From: Agrobacterium tumefaciens
GTDB lineage: Bacteria > Pseudomonadota > Alphaproteobacteria > Rhizobiales > Rhizobiaceae
Reading direction: 5' to 3'
NCBI RefSeq assembly: GCF_013337285.1
Contig: NZ_SUPW01000015.1
Location: 1-45,060, forward strand
Length of the DNA stretch: 45,060 nucleotides
A model generated the notes under the pieces. It was not told the DNA's origin. It saw only the letters and a program-made list of their open reading frames with translations, and ran no database searches. This document shows positions 8,263 to 20,822 of this stretch, piece after piece (within the stretch, counting starts at the first letter, position 1; each line of letters opens with the position of its first letter). A program made the translations under genes and the position numbers.

Positions 8263-8618
8263 TGTTTCGCATCACCAAGGAATTTCACTTTTCCGCTTCG
8301 CACCAGCTGAAAAGCCTGCCCGCCGATCACCAGTGCAGCCGTCTGCATGGCCATAACTACATCGTCGAGGTGGAACTGAAGGGTGAAGCGCTGAACGAGC
8401 ACGGTTTCGTGCGCGACTATCACGAACTTGCGCCGCTGAAGCACTACATTGACGACCAGTTTGACCATCGCCATCTGAATGATGTTCTCGGCCATGACCG
8501 GGTGACGGCGGAATGCCTTGCGAAGCATTTCTACGACTGGTGCAAGGATCGACTGCCGGAAACCAGCGCCGTGCGGGTCAGCGAAACCGCTAAGACCTGG
8601 GCGGAATATCGGCCATGA
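8262..8618 (+). CDS. queD: 6-carboxy-5,6,7,8-tetrahydropterin synthase QueD
   Basis: A 118-residue member of the PTPS/QueD family that converts dihydroneopterin triphosphate to 6-carboxytetrahydropterin. Zinc-binding His residues are seen in FSASHQL and RLHGHNY, the catalytic Cys in HQCSRLHG, and the catalytic Asp/His pair in QFDHRHLND. The length is normal for QueD. Start and stop codons overlap queC (upstream, TGATG) and queE (downstream, ATGA), so the three proteins are translationally coupled. Confidence 0.95.
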   Translation: MFRITKEFHFSASHQLKSLPADHQCSRLHGHNYIVEVELKGEALNEHGFVRDYHELAPLKHYIDDQFDHRHLNDVLGHDRVTAECLAKHFYDWCKDRLPETSAVRVSETAKTWAEYRP

Positions 8619-9370
8619 CGGCGGCTGCACAGAAAGTGGCAGCGAAGGAAACGACGATCCGCATCAGCGAAATCTTCGGCCCCACTATTCAGGGTGAGGG
8701 GCCGCTGATCGGTCTGCCAACGGTTTTCGTGCGCACCGGTGGCTGCGACTACCGCTGTTCCTGGTGCGATACGCTGCATGCCGTCGATAGCGATTACCGC
8801 GAGACGTGGATACCGATGCCGGTCGAGGCGATCTGGCAGGAGGTGCGGCGGCTTTCGGGCGGCGTGCCGCTGACGGTGTCGCTGTCAGGCGGTAATCCGG
8901 CCATCCAGCCGCTTGGGCCGTTGATCGCCAAGGGGCAGGGCGGGGGTTATCGTTTCGCGCTGGAAACGCAGGGCAGTGTCGCCAAAGACTGGTTTGCCGA
9001 TCTCGACCATCTGGTGCTGAGCCCTAAACCGCCATCGAGCGGCATGGAAACGGACTGGCAGGCTCTCGAAAACTGTCTCGCCGCCGCCGGCGATGGACCG
9101 CAGGTGGCGTTGAAGATCGTGGTTTTTGACGATGCGGATTATGCCTATGCCAAAGCGGCATCCGCGCGTTTCCCGAACCTGCCGGTTTATCTCCAGCCCG
9201 GCAACCATACCCCGCCGCCGCCCGATGATGACGATGCGCGCGTGGATATCGACGGGGTGATGGACCGGATGTTGTGGCTGGTGGACAAGGTCAGCGAAGA
9301 CCGCTGGTTTTCGGTGCGGGTGCTGCCGCAGCTGCATGTGCTGTTGTGGGGGAACAAGCGCGGGGTTTGA
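8615..9370 (+). CDS. queE: 7-carboxy-7-deazaguanine synthase QueE (radical SAM)
   Basis: A 251-residue radical SAM enzyme that makes 7-carboxy-7-deazaguanine from 6-carboxytetrahydropterin. The N-terminal part has [14 protein letters not shown] and the cluster-binding [10 protein letters not shown] (CxxxCxxC), which ligates the 4Fe-4S cluster. It follows queD with a 4-nt ATGA overlap. The C-terminal half with LSPKPPSSG and the [10 protein letters not shown] region fits the longer proteobacterial form. It completes the preQ0 branch; queF and tgt are not in the window. Confidence 0.95.
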   Translation: MTAAAQKVAAKETTIRISEIFGPTIQGEGPLIGLPTVFVRTGGCDYRCSWCDTLHAVDSDYRETWIPMPVEAIWQEVRRLSGGVPLTVSLSGGNPAIQPLGPLIAKGQGGGYRFALETQGSVAKDWFADLDHLVLSPKPPSSGMETDWQALENCLAAAGDGPQVALKIVVFDDADYAYAKAASARFPNLPVYLQPGNHTPPPPDDDDARVDIDGVMDRMLWLVDKVSEDRWFSVRVLPQLHVLLWGNKRGV

Positions 9371-9451
9371 AGCTGCGTGGGAGTGAAATTTCACGCTGTA
9401 GCTTGCATCCTCAAGAAGCGCACAATGTATTGAGCGAGTGGAAGCCGCTTA

Positions 9452-9575
9452 TTTCTTCTCCCCGAGGGGGAGAAGGTCGCGGCAGCGGGATGAGGGGGCT
9501 TGCTCGCCGAAATCCGAGGACGTTGCCCCCTCATCCGACCCTTCGGGCCACCTTCTCCCCCTCGGGGAGAAGAAA
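9452..9575. repeat. RIME-like nested palindromic intergenic element
   Basis: A 124-nt element bounded by exact 26-nt inverted repeats at 9452-9477 and 9550-9575. Each arm is itself a near-perfect palindrome around CTTCTCCCC-GAG-GGGGAGAAG. Inside is a second inverted pair, GGATGAGGGGGC (9488-9499) and GCCCCCTCATCC (9525-9536). This architecture matches the Rhizobium-specific intergenic mosaic elements. It sits between the convergent queE and thuB genes. It is non-coding, although it opens short reading frames on both strands. Confidence 0.85.
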
Positions 9576-9606
9576 CATGCGGCAACGTTTTGCCGCATGT
9601 TGTTCT
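9575..9606. terminator. Convergent terminator for queCDE and thu operon
   Basis: Perfect 11-bp stem ACATGCGGCAA / TTGCCGCATGT (9575-9585 and 9590-9600) with a CGTT loop, followed by TGTTCTTT on the plus strand and TTTCTTC on the minus strand. It abuts the RIME-like element and lies just outside the end of thuB. Confidence 0.8.
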
Positions 9607-9612
9607 TTCATA

Positions 9613-10662
9613 TCAAGCCGAAACGGCAACCTCGCGCCGTTCCCGATCCGCGATGATCGATAGATCGAGCACCTTCTGCAGATTGGCCGCGTGGCGGAAA
9701 TCCGGATCGGCCGGGCCGCCTTCCATGACAGCCTTGGCGAATTTTTCGTAATTCGTCGGCACGGGGTCGACATCGATCGTCTTCCAGATTGCCTTTTCCA
9801 CATCCTCGCCAATGCAGGCACGGAGGCTGGAATAGTCGGGCGTGTGGATGACTTCCAGCGCACCCTTGTCGCCATGGATTCGCAGACGCAGTTCGTTCAA
9901 GTGCCCCGTCGCCCAGCGGCTGGCATGGATGACGCCCATGGCGCCGTTTTCCAGTTCGGCGGTCATGGTGAAGCTGTCATTGGCGTCGAGATCGTAGACG
10001 CCAATCTTATTGCCCTCATATTTGTCGAAGGTCTTCAGCCGCGTGAAGATGCGCTCCACATCGCTGCCCGCGCCATAGGAGGCGAAGTCGAGAATGTGGA
10101 TGCCGACATCGCCGAGAACGCCATTCGAGCCGTGCTTGGTGGAAAGCCGCCACAGCCACTTGCTCTCCGTCATCCAGTCGCCCCAGGCCTTGGAGACGAG
10201 CCAGCTCTGGAGATAGGAGGCCTCGAGATGGCGGACCTTGCCGATCTTGCCGGCCAACACCATCTCGCGCGCCGCCTGCAAGGGGGCGACATTGCGATAG
10301 GTGAGGTTGACCATGGCAACGAGGCCGGCCTTTTCGGCGGCGTCGGCCATTTCGGCGGCCTTGGCGTAGTTTTCCGCCAGCGGCTTTTCGCAGAAGACGT
10401 GCTTGCCGGCTGCCAGCAGCTTCAGGCTGGTGGGGTGGTGGATGGCGTCAGGCGTGACGTTTGCCGCCGCATCGAATTCGCCCCAGGCAATAGCATCATC
10501 CAGCGAGGTGAAGGAGAGCGGGATGTTGTGGCGGAGCGCAAAGCCGCGCACCACCACATCGTCCACATCCACCGCCGCGACGAGTTCGACACCGGGGATT
10601 TGCGCAAAATAAGTGGCATGGTTGTTGGCCATGCCGCCGGTTCCGAGAATGAGAAGTCTCAT
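9613..10662 (-). CDS. thuB: ThuB, Gfo/Idh/MocA-type dehydrogenase for trehalose-type disaccharides
   Basis: A 349-residue NAD(P)-dependent oxidoreductase: Rossmann start LLILGTGGMANNHATYF and EKP motif FCEKPLAENY. Its place as last gene after thuA in a thuEFGKAB order identifies it as ThuB. In Sinorhizobium and A. tumefaciens the ThuA/ThuB pair is known to be needed for forming 3-keto derivatives of trehalose, maltitol and sucrose isomers; ThuB is the likely dehydrogenase. The start has GGAG 9 nt upstream, and thuA ends 18 nt before it. A terminator follows. It is only distantly similar to the oxidoreductase at 6272-7405. Confidence 0.88.
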   Translation of the reverse strand: MRLLILGTGGMANNHATYFAQIPGVELVAAVDVDDVVVRGFALRHNIPLSFTSLDDAIAWGEFDAAANVTPDAIHHPTSLKLLAAGKHVFCEKPLAENYAKAAEMADAAEKAGLVAMVNLTYRNVAPLQAAREMVLAGKIGKVRHLEASYLQSWLVSKAWGDWMTESKWLWRLSTKHGSNGVLGDVGIHILDFASYGAGSDVERIFTRLKTFDKYEGNKIGVYDLDANDSFTMTAELENGAMGVIHASRWATGHLNELRLRIHGDKGALEVIHTPDYSSLRACIGEDVEKAIWKTIDVDPVPTNYEKFAKAVMEGGPADPDFRHAANLQKVLDLSIIADRERREVAVSA

Positions 10663-10680
10663 GCCAGTATCTCCAAGCCC

Positions 10681-11466
10681 TTACCTGTAACCTGCTTCGC
10701 CTGCCTGATGCAGCTTGGGGCCGCGTTCCTCGATAGGCTCCAGCGCCTTGTCGACGGGAACATTGGGGGCGTCGTGGATGCTTTTCAGTGCGCCGACCGG
10801 ATTATAGGCCCATTTTACCGAGTTGCTGATGACCTTCTGGACATTGGCGTCGTGATAGGTGGGATAGGTTTCGTGGCCGGGGCGGAAATAGAAGATATTG
10901 CCGGCACCACGACGCCAGGTGAGACCGGAACGGAAGACCTCGCCGCCCTGGAACCAGGAGATGAACACGGTTTCCAGCGGCTCCGGCACGGAGAACTGCT
11001 CGCCATACATTTCCTCGTTTTCCAGCTCGAAATGTTCCGGCAGGCCGGCGGCAATTGGGTGACGTGGATTGATGGTCCACAGACGCTCGCGTTCGCCCGC
11101 CTCGCGCCACTTCAGCGCGCAGGGCGTGCCCATCAGCCGCTTGAACGGCTTGGAGAAGTGGCCGGAATGCAGAACGATGAGGCCCATGCCTTCCCAGACG
11201 CGCTTGGCGACGCGTTCGACGATCTCATCCTGCACCGCCCCATGGTCCTTGTGTCCCCACCAGACCAGAACGTCGGTCTTGTCGAGGCGCTCCTGCGACA
11301 GGCCGTGTTCCGGCTCCTGCAGCGTGGCGGTGGTGGCGTTGATTTCGGGGTTCTGGTTCAGCGCATCGGCAATGGTGTTATGCATGCCGTTCGGATAGAT
11401 CGAACGCACCGTCTCATTGATGTGTTCGTGGATATTTTCGCCCCATACAACGGTGTTGATGGTCAT
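10681..11466 (-). CDS. thuA: ThuA trehalose utilisation protein
   Basis: A 261-residue ThuA-family protein with a class I glutamine amidotransferase-like fold. Recognisable stretches are [31 protein letters not shown] and [20 protein letters not shown]. The biochemical step of ThuA is not firmly established, but genetically it works with ThuB in converting imported trehalose and similar disaccharides to 3-keto forms. I place the start at 11466 because GGAG lies 7 nt upstream; an ATG at 11472 almost touches the ribosome-binding site. It follows thuK after a 57-nt gap that holds a stem-loop. Confidence 0.9.
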   Translation of the reverse strand: MTINTVVWGENIHEHINETVRSIYPNGMHNTIADALNQNPEINATTATLQEPEHGLSQERLDKTDVLVWWGHKDHGAVQDEIVERVAKRVWEGMGLIVLHSGHFSKPFKRLMGTPCALKWREAGERERLWTINPRHPIAAGLPEHFELENEEMYGEQFSVPEPLETVFISWFQGGEVFRSGLTWRRGAGNIFYFRPGHETYPTYHDANVQKVISNSVKWAYNPVGALKSIHDAPNVPVDKALEPIEERGPKLHQAGEAGYR

Positions 11467-11486
11467 TATCATGCTCCTCGGTGAAA

Positions 11487-11510
11487 GCCGGGACCTTGGG
11501 TGATCCCGGC
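11487..11510 (-). terminator. Stem-loop between thuK and thuA
   Basis: Perfect 7-bp stem GCCGGGA / TCCCGGC with a 10-nt loop in the 57-nt gap between transporter genes and catabolic genes. On the minus strand it is followed by TTTC only. It is probably an attenuating or RNA-processing hairpin that sets thuAB levels apart from the transporter. Confidence 0.4.
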
Positions 11511-11523
11511 GAAAGTTGAAATC

Positions 11524-12552
<1,029 letters not shown>

Positions 12553-12562
12553 GAGATTTCTC

Positions 12563-14367
<1,805 letters not shown>

Positions 14368-14431
14368 GGATATATCTCGCGGTTGGGGCGCGGGAAACGG
14401 CCAAATGAGACCGCTGCCCGCGCGGGCCGGA

Positions 14432-15697
14432 TTACCAGCCGTTGCCTTTGAGATCGGTCAGTTCAACCTCGAGCAACTCGAGATTTTCCGCCGCCGTGCC
14501 GTTGCCGGAGAGCGTGTTGTGAACCGCGCCCCAGAACTTGGCCGAAACCTCGTTATATTTCACTTTGGCCGAGGCGGAGGGGCGGGGAACGGCGGTCTCG
14601 AAGATCGGCTTCCATGTGGGCATGAAGGGCTGTGCGGCCGCGACATCCTTGTCGTCGTAGAGAGAAGCGATAGTCGGCATGTTGGAAAGCTGGACGGCAC
14701 GCATCTTCTGGGTTTCCTTGGATGCGATGAACTTCACGAGCTGAATGGCCGCCTCCTGATTTGCAGAATATTTCGAGACGGCAAGGTTCCAGCCGCCGAG
14801 TGTCGAGGCTGGGGCTTCGCCTTCAGTACCGGCCGGAAGCGGGGTGACGCCGAACTTGTCCTTGATGGCGCTGTCTGCGCCATTTCCAAGCGCATAGGCA
14901 TAGGGCCAGTTGCGCATGAAGACGGAATTGCCGGTCTGCCAGACGCCGCGCGCTTCCTCTTCCTTGTAGGCAAGCACGCCCTGCGGCGCGATGGTGCCGA
15001 CCCAGCCCTTGGCTGCTTCGATGGCGGCTGCGGCCTTCTCGTTGTTGATGGAGATATCGCCGTTGCTTTCGACGATATGGCCGCCGCCGGCCGACGCGAT
15101 CCATTCCAGCGCGTTGCAGGTCAGGCCCTCATAGGCGCTGCCCTGGAAAACGAAGCCCCACAGGTCCTTCTGGCCAGCTGCGCGTTCCTTGTCCTGAACT
15201 TCCCTGGCGGTCTCGCTCAGTTCCTTCCAGGTTTTCGGCGGCTGCTTGCCGTATTTTTCCAGAAGATCCTTGCGGTAGAACAAAGCCGGCGCGTCGGTGA
15301 ACATCGGCATGGCGACGAGCTTGCCGTCCACGGTCTGCGAGGCGACGATGGAGGGGAAATGATCGCCGATGACATCCTTGGTCGCTTCGGTCAGGTCGAC
15401 GAATTGCTCGGCTAGCTGCGGCGCCCAGATCACGTCTGTCTGGTAAACGTCGACATCCTTGTTGCCGGCGGCAAGCCACAGCCGGTACTGGCTGAACTGT
15501 TCGCTTGATGAAGACGGCATGGTGACGAGATTGACCTTGTGGCCGGTCTCTTTTTCAAAGGCGGCGATCCGCTCTTTGAAAAATGCGACGTTCTTGCCGG
15601 TCGAATTGGCGGCGATGGAAATTTCCGCAGCCTGCACGGAAACGGCGGCAGAAAACACGCTGCCGCATAGGAACAAAGTCTTCATGGAAATATTCAT
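14432..15697 (-). CDS. thuE: ThuE, trehalose/disaccharide-binding protein
   Basis: A 421-residue periplasmic solute-binding protein, family 1. The signal peptide MNISMKTLFLCGSVFSAAVS ends at VQAA and is followed by EISIAANSTGKN. I chose the ATG at 15697 because GGAGG lies about 8 nt upstream; a longer frame to 15772 would run through the operator region and lose the signal peptide. It is the first gene of thuEFGKAB. In characterised relatives the operon is induced by trehalose, maltitol and sucrose isomers. A LacI-type operator lies 38 nt upstream. Confidence 0.92.
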   Translation of the reverse strand: MNISMKTLFLCGSVFSAAVSVQAAEISIAANSTGKNVAFFKERIAAFEKETGHKVNLVTMPSSSSEQFSQYRLWLAAGNKDVDVYQTDVIWAPQLAEQFVDLTEATKDVIGDHFPSIVASQTVDGKLVAMPMFTDAPALFYRKDLLEKYGKQPPKTWKELSETAREVQDKERAAGQKDLWGFVFQGSAYEGLTCNALEWIASAGGGHIVESNGDISINNEKAAAAIEAAKGWVGTIAPQGVLAYKEEEARGVWQTGNSVFMRNWPYAYALGNGADSAIKDKFGVTPLPAGTEGEAPASTLGGWNLAVSKYSANQEAAIQLVKFIASKETQKMRAVQLSNMPTIASLYDDKDVAAAQPFMPTWKPIFETAVPRPSASAKVKYNEVSAKFWGAVHNTLSGNGTAAENLELLEVELTDLKGNGW

Positions 15698-15734
15698 TGT
15701 CAAAACTCCTCCGTTGACGCTCCCGATCATCCTC

Positions 15735-15758
15735 AAAATTGAAAGCGCTTTTGACTGA
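15735..15758. promoter_or_regulatory. LacI-type operator upstream of thuE
   Basis: AAAATTGAAA followed by GCGC and TTTTGACTGA. The centre AAAGCGCTTT is a perfect 10-bp palindrome. Its left half is identical to that of the site at 15887-15910, with the same spacing, so both are probably bound by ThuR. It lies 38 nt upstream of the thuE start. Confidence 0.65.
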
Positions 15759-15886
15759 AAGGAAGCTCGCAAAAGCCGGGCAATCTGTCAATACTCTTTC
15801 TAATTGGGTGGATATCGGGCCATTTCTCCTGCAATTTTTAGGCGTTTGCCTTTCAAGAATGCCACCTGTAAGGTTTCTGGAGATGG

Positions 15887-15910
15887 AAAATTGAAATCGT
15901 TTTCAATTTT
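15887..15910. promoter_or_regulatory. LacI-type operator upstream of thuR
   Basis: A 24-nt palindrome: arms AAAATTGAAA and TTTCAATTTT are perfect reverse complements around TCGT. It lies 44-56 nt upstream of thuR, depending on the start used, and suggests autoregulation. It pairs with the thuE-side site about 150 nt away, a spacing that could allow repressor looping. Confidence 0.68.
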
Positions 15911-15966
15911 TGTCGGCTTGAAAAATCCGCAGCGGCAACGCATGCAGGGGCAAATTGGCAAAAAAC

Positions 15967-16980
15967 ATGAAGCTCAAGGAATTCGCAGAAAAGGTCGGGC
16001 TGTCGCCCACCACCGTCAGCCGGGCGCTTGGCGGCTATCCCGAGGTGCGCGAGGAAACGCGGCAGCGGGTGATGGAGGCTGCGCTGAAATACGGCTACCG
16101 GCCCAATGCCAACGCGGTCAGGCTGGCAACCGGCAGGGCCGGCGCCATCGGCGTCGTTATGGGTCGTTCAGGCGGCGGGCATTTCTTTTCGGAATTCATG
16201 GGCGGAATGGCGACCCGGCTGGAAGGGGAAGAGACCGACATCCTCGTCAGCGTGACGGTCGACAATGATCTTGACGAGGAGCTGGCGATTTTCAGCCGGC
16301 TTGCATCGAGCGGACGGGTGGATGGCATCATCGTGCATTCGCCGCGCCCGGAGGACGAGCGGATCGCGCTGCTTCACCGGTTGGGCGTGCCATTCATCGT
16401 GCATGGCCGCTCCAAGACGCCGTTCGAACATGCCTGGCTCGATATCGACAATCACGACGTGACCTATCGCCCGACGATCCATTTTCTGGAGCGTGGACAC
16501 AGGCGGATTGCCCTTATCAACGGTCCGGTCGGCCGCACCTTCGTGCAGGATCGAGAACAGGGTTTTCGCGATGCGCTGGCGACCCACGGCATCGCGCCGG
16601 ATCCGCGTTTCATGATGAGCGAGCATTTCAGCGAAGAGGCGGCCTTCCGTTTTGCCCGTTCGCTTCTGGAGCAGACGCCGCGCCCTACAGCCTTCGTGGC
16701 GGGTGCGATGATGACGGCGCAGGGGGTCTATCGCGCTGCAACCCAGATGGGGCTGATCATCGGCAAGGACGTTTCCGTCATCGCTCATGATGACGTGTTT
16801 CCTTATCTGACACCGGAAAGCATGATGCCGCCGCTCTCCACCACCCGCTCGCCCATGCGCATGGCCGGCATGCGGGTGACGGACCTGCTGTTGCAGATCG
16901 TCGGCGGCCGGCCCGTGCGCGAGGTTCAGGAATTATGGCCGGTGGAGCTGATCTTAAGGGAGTCGGTCGGGCCTGCCTGA
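15967..16980 (+). CDS. thuR: ThuR, LacI-family transcriptional regulator
   Basis: A 337-residue LacI-family regulator. The N-terminal helix-turn-helix with hinge reads MKLKEFAEKVGLSPTTVSRA, continuing with GYPEVREETRQRV and YRPN. The periplasmic-binding-protein-like effector domain follows. It is divergent from thuE and is the expected repressor of the operon. The start is uncertain: AGGGG at 15946-15950 is only 4 nt from a TTG at 15955 (341 residues) and 16 nt from the ATG at 15967; I use the ATG because LacI proteins usually begin right at the helix-turn-helix. Confidence 0.88.
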   Translation: MKLKEFAEKVGLSPTTVSRALGGYPEVREETRQRVMEAALKYGYRPNANAVRLATGRAGAIGVVMGRSGGGHFFSEFMGGMATRLEGEETDILVSVTVDNDLDEELAIFSRLASSGRVDGIIVHSPRPEDERIALLHRLGVPFIVHGRSKTPFEHAWLDIDNHDVTYRPTIHFLERGHRRIALINGPVGRTFVQDREQGFRDALATHGIAPDPRFMMSEHFSEEAAFRFARSLLEQTPRPTAFVAGAMMTAQGVYRAATQMGLIIGKDVSVIAHDDVFPYLTPESMMPPLSTTRSPMRMAGMRVTDLLLQIVGGRPVREVQELWPVELILRESVGPA

Positions 16981-17154
16981 ACTTGTCGGCATAGCTCACT
17001 GATTCCACTCCATTTTGTGAACGTCAGTTGATAGCGTTCGCCTTTCGTCATCTATACGGCAGCAACATCTCATGTATAATCGAAGCAGTCGTGTTCGTTA
17101 TGGAACAGGACTTGGGCCGGCGCGTTGAGGGGACGTGTCGAAGGAGGACGACGG

Positions 17155-17352
17155 ATGTTTGAATTTTTAAAACCGCAACAGCAGCCTGTGATCGATGACG
17201 TGGAAGCGACCGGCACTTACGCCGACGCGCTGCTCAATGTTCCAAGCCCGGAACTGACCCGTTCGACAGCCCGTGAGCATGGCCATGAGGCCCATTCCCG
17301 AGATTATTGCGAAAACCGCGATATTTCCCGCAGCGCGCTCGGTTTTGCCTGA
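17155..17352 (+). CDS. Small protein of unknown function, 65 residues
   Basis: An acidic, soluble 65-residue protein starting MFEFLKPQQQPVIDDVEATG and ending ISRSALGFA, with no membrane segment or known motif that I recognise. A strong AAGGAGG Shine-Dalgarno sequence 7 nt before the ATG supports translation. It stands alone, 174 nt after thuR. The only Cys is in RDYCEN. Function unknown. Confidence 0.6.
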   Translation: MFEFLKPQQQPVIDDVEATGTYADALLNVPSPELTRSTAREHGHEAHSRDYCENRDISRSALGFA

Positions 17353-17574
17353 GCCGCCGCAAAAAGCTTCCTAAAAACGGAACGGACCGCCGGTCCCGGC
17401 GTTTCCCTGTATAACCACGGGGCGGCGCAACCGGACCGAAGGGACCTGATCGGCATATGACCGATGGGCGAATTCTTATGTTGCGCCGCCTGAATGGCGA
17501 CGGCGCAGGCGCGTTGTCCCGATAGATGAAAGCGCAATCCGGTTTGGATCGCGCATTTATATCAGGAGGCCGCG

Positions 17575-17733
17575 ATGTCGACCGTTCCCGTCGAACCTTA
17601 TCCCGAACCGCCAATGCCGGTGCCGCCGCAGCCGGATATTCCGCCGGTGGAAGAGCCGGAACCCGACAGGCTGCCGGACGAAATTCCAACCCCCAATCCC
17701 GACGAAAACGATCAGCCGCCAAAAGTCCTCTAG
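17575..17733 (+). CDS. Small proline-rich protein, 52 residues
   Basis: A 52-residue protein starting MSTVPVEPYPEPPMPVPPQ; about 20 of 52 residues are Pro and most others are acidic or polar. No Cys or aromatic core is present, so it is probably disordered. AGGAGG lies 5 nt before the ATG. Its stop overlaps the end of the convergent mpg gene by 4 nt. It is too short for usual gene-calling cut-offs. The preceding 222 nt (17353-17574) hold only a TGCGCCG/CGGCGCA hairpin at 17482-17507. Confidence 0.6.
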   Translation: MSTVPVEPYPEPPMPVPPQPDIPPVEEPEPDRLPDEIPTPNPDENDQPPKVL

Positions 17734-18320
17734 ACGGCTTTATTCTCGAGGTTTTCGAACTTCTTGCTGATGAAGGTCGAGCCTGCAAGCCCGAAGCGCC
17801 ATGGATAATCCACCGCGCGGCTGATGCCGATGCGCCTGCCGCTGGTAATGGCGGCGGCTTCCTTCGGCAACCGTAGAAAAAACGGCGGGGCGTCGAGCGG
17901 CATGCCGTCCATGTCTCCGGTAATGGCCATTGCCTGACAGAGCCTGCCGGGGCCTGAGCAAAGAAGTTTCGGCTTGTCGGTTCCGCGCCGCAGTTTCATC
18001 ATGTCCATGCCGGTCAGAGGTTCGATGGCGCGCAGAAGCACGGCGGAGCCGGGCGCACAGACGAAATTCGCGCACCAGTGAATGCCATAGGACCGGTAGA
18101 CATAAAGATGGCCGGCCGGGCCGAACATTGCCCTGTTGCGAGGCGTCTGCCCGTTGAAGGCGTGGGATGCCGGATCGTCGGGATGATAGGCTTCGGTTTC
18201 CACGATGATGCCGCCGGCATTGCCGACGCGAAATTCCGCGCCGATGAGCGCGCGGGCCACGTCCAGCGCGTCACGCTTGAAGAAACTCCCCTGCATTTCC
18301 GGGCCAAAGGCCTGATCCAT
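17730..18320 (-). CDS. mpg: 3-methyladenine DNA glycosylase (AAG/Mpg family)
   Basis: A 196-residue base-excision repair glycosylase that removes alkylated purines. Family motifs are clear: IIVETEAYHPDDPASHAFNG with the catalytic Glu, TPRNRAMFGPAGHLYVYRSY, GIHWCANFVC, and CSGPGRLCQAM. I use the ATG at 18320 because AAGGGG lies 8 nt upstream; an ATG at 18344 would add eight residues but has no ribosome-binding site. It is a single gene, convergent with the proline-rich small protein. Confidence 0.93.
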   Translation of the reverse strand: MDQAFGPEMQGSFFKRDALDVARALIGAEFRVGNAGGIIVETEAYHPDDPASHAFNGQTPRNRAMFGPAGHLYVYRSYGIHWCANFVCAPGSAVLLRAIEPLTGMDMMKLRRGTDKPKLLCSGPGRLCQAMAITGDMDGMPLDAPPFFLRLPKEAAAITSGRRIGISRAVDYPWRFGLAGSTFISKKFENLENKAV

Positions 18321-18387
18321 CTGGAACCCCTTCCGCTCTGCCATCGTTGTGAATTCAGGTTTCAGTGTTACCGCATCGGATGGCTAA

Positions 18388-19583
<1,196 letters not shown>

Positions 19584-19747
19584 GCGGATCGTCCGGCGCC
19601 CTTCACGGGCTTGTGTCCCTATGATTAACGAAAGGGTAACGTCTGTTCACGAGACTTTGTCCATGTGCGAGGTTGCCGCGTTGTGGCCACCTTCGCTAGT
19701 TAAGCGTCTGCCTGAAAGGCGGGCAAATCAGGCGGGTAGAACGATCC

Positions 19748-20803
19748 ATGGACATGAAGGCATTGCTGGGTTTCGCGGTTGCGGGGTTACGGCTGAAGGT
19801 GATGGCGGGGGTAAGGGTGGCTGCGGTCGTTGCGATCGGCGGCGGTCTTGCCGCGTGCACCTCCATGGGCCTTGATAGTGTCAAGAAAGACCCGCCGAAG
19901 CTGTCCTCCAAGATGATGGCGCAGATGTCCGCCAAGAGCATGCGGCCTGAAAGCCCCGTCCTCGTTCGCATTTTCAAGCAGGAAAGCGAGCTTGAGGTCT
20001 GGAAGATCGACAAGACCGGAAGTTATGCGCTGCTCAAGACCTATCCCATGTGCCGCTGGTCCGGAAAGCTCGGGCCGAAGATGAAGACCGGCGACCGGCA
20101 GGCGCCGGAAGGTTTTTATCATGTCTCGGCCGGCATGCTGAACCCGAATTCGCAATATTTCGTCTCCTTCAATCTCGGTTATCCCAACCGGCTGGAATCG
20201 GCGCTCGGTTACACCGGCGAGGCGCTGATGGTGCACGGCGCCTGCTCATCGTCCGGCTGTTACGCCATGACCGACCAGCAGGTCGGCGAGATTTACGCCG
20301 TCGTGGCGCGCGCTCTGCAGGGCGGGCAGGATCGTTTTCAGGTGCAGGCCTATCCTTTCCGTATGAGCGCCAGAAACATGGTGACCAATCGCGACGATCC
20401 CAACATGCCTTTCTGGAAGACGCTCAAGGAAGGCTACGACTATTTCGAGGTAACGCGTCGCCAGCCCAAGGTCTCCGTCTGCGGGCGCCGCTATGTCTTC
20501 AACAGCGAATTTGCCGAAGGTGAGCCCGCCGATCCGCTGGCCGCCTGCCCGCCAGCCATCAATCAGCCGGACCCGGCTGTGGCGTCGAAACTGGCCGAGG
20601 AACAACAAAAAATTGCCGCCGCGATGAACGAGGGAACTTCCGCCCCTCTCAGCGCGTATGTAGACGGCGGCATGCATCCGAGCTTCCGTGCCATTCTGAA
20701 ATCCAGCGGCGCCAAGTCCATGGCATCGCAGGTTTCCGGCACGAAGTACCCTATCAGCCGCCCCGATGCGGCGCTGGCAGACCCCTTTGCCAGTGTGAGA
20801 TGA
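19748..20803 (+). CDS. L,D-transpeptidase of the YafK/DpaA-like type, lipoprotein
   Basis: A 351-residue exported protein. After a hydrophobic segment it has the lipobox GLAAC, so it is probably a lipoprotein. The YkuD-type catalytic region reads MVHGACSSSGCYAMTD, with the conserved His and the catalytic Cys of SxGC; APEGFYHVS upstream is typical of the YafK subgroup. Such enzymes form or cut L,D bonds in peptidoglycan or between peptidoglycan and proteins. Agrobacterium relies heavily on 3-3 crosslinks and has many paralogues. It is followed after 19 nt by a second L,D-transpeptidase gene of another subfamily. Confidence 0.88.
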   Translation: MDMKALLGFAVAGLRLKVMAGVRVAAVVAIGGGLAACTSMGLDSVKKDPPKLSSKMMAQMSAKSMRPESPVLVRIFKQESELEVWKIDKTGSYALLKTYPMCRWSGKLGPKMKTGDRQAPEGFYHVSAGMLNPNSQYFVSFNLGYPNRLESALGYTGEALMVHGACSSSGCYAMTDQQVGEIYAVVARALQGGQDRFQVQAYPFRMSARNMVTNRDDPNMPFWKTLKEGYDYFEVTRRQPKVSVCGRRYVFNSEFAEGEPADPLAACPPAINQPDPAVASKLAEEQQKIAAAMNEGTSAPLSAYVDGGMHPSFRAILKSSGAKSMASQVSGTKYPISRPDAALADPFASVR

Positions 20804-20822
20804 CGTAAATGAGGTTTTTCAA

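Noticed and set aside
9691..11484. 597-codon open frame on the plus strand
   Set aside because: It is antisense to thuB and thuA, which have clear families and ribosome-binding sites; long antisense frames are common in this GC-rich codon usage.
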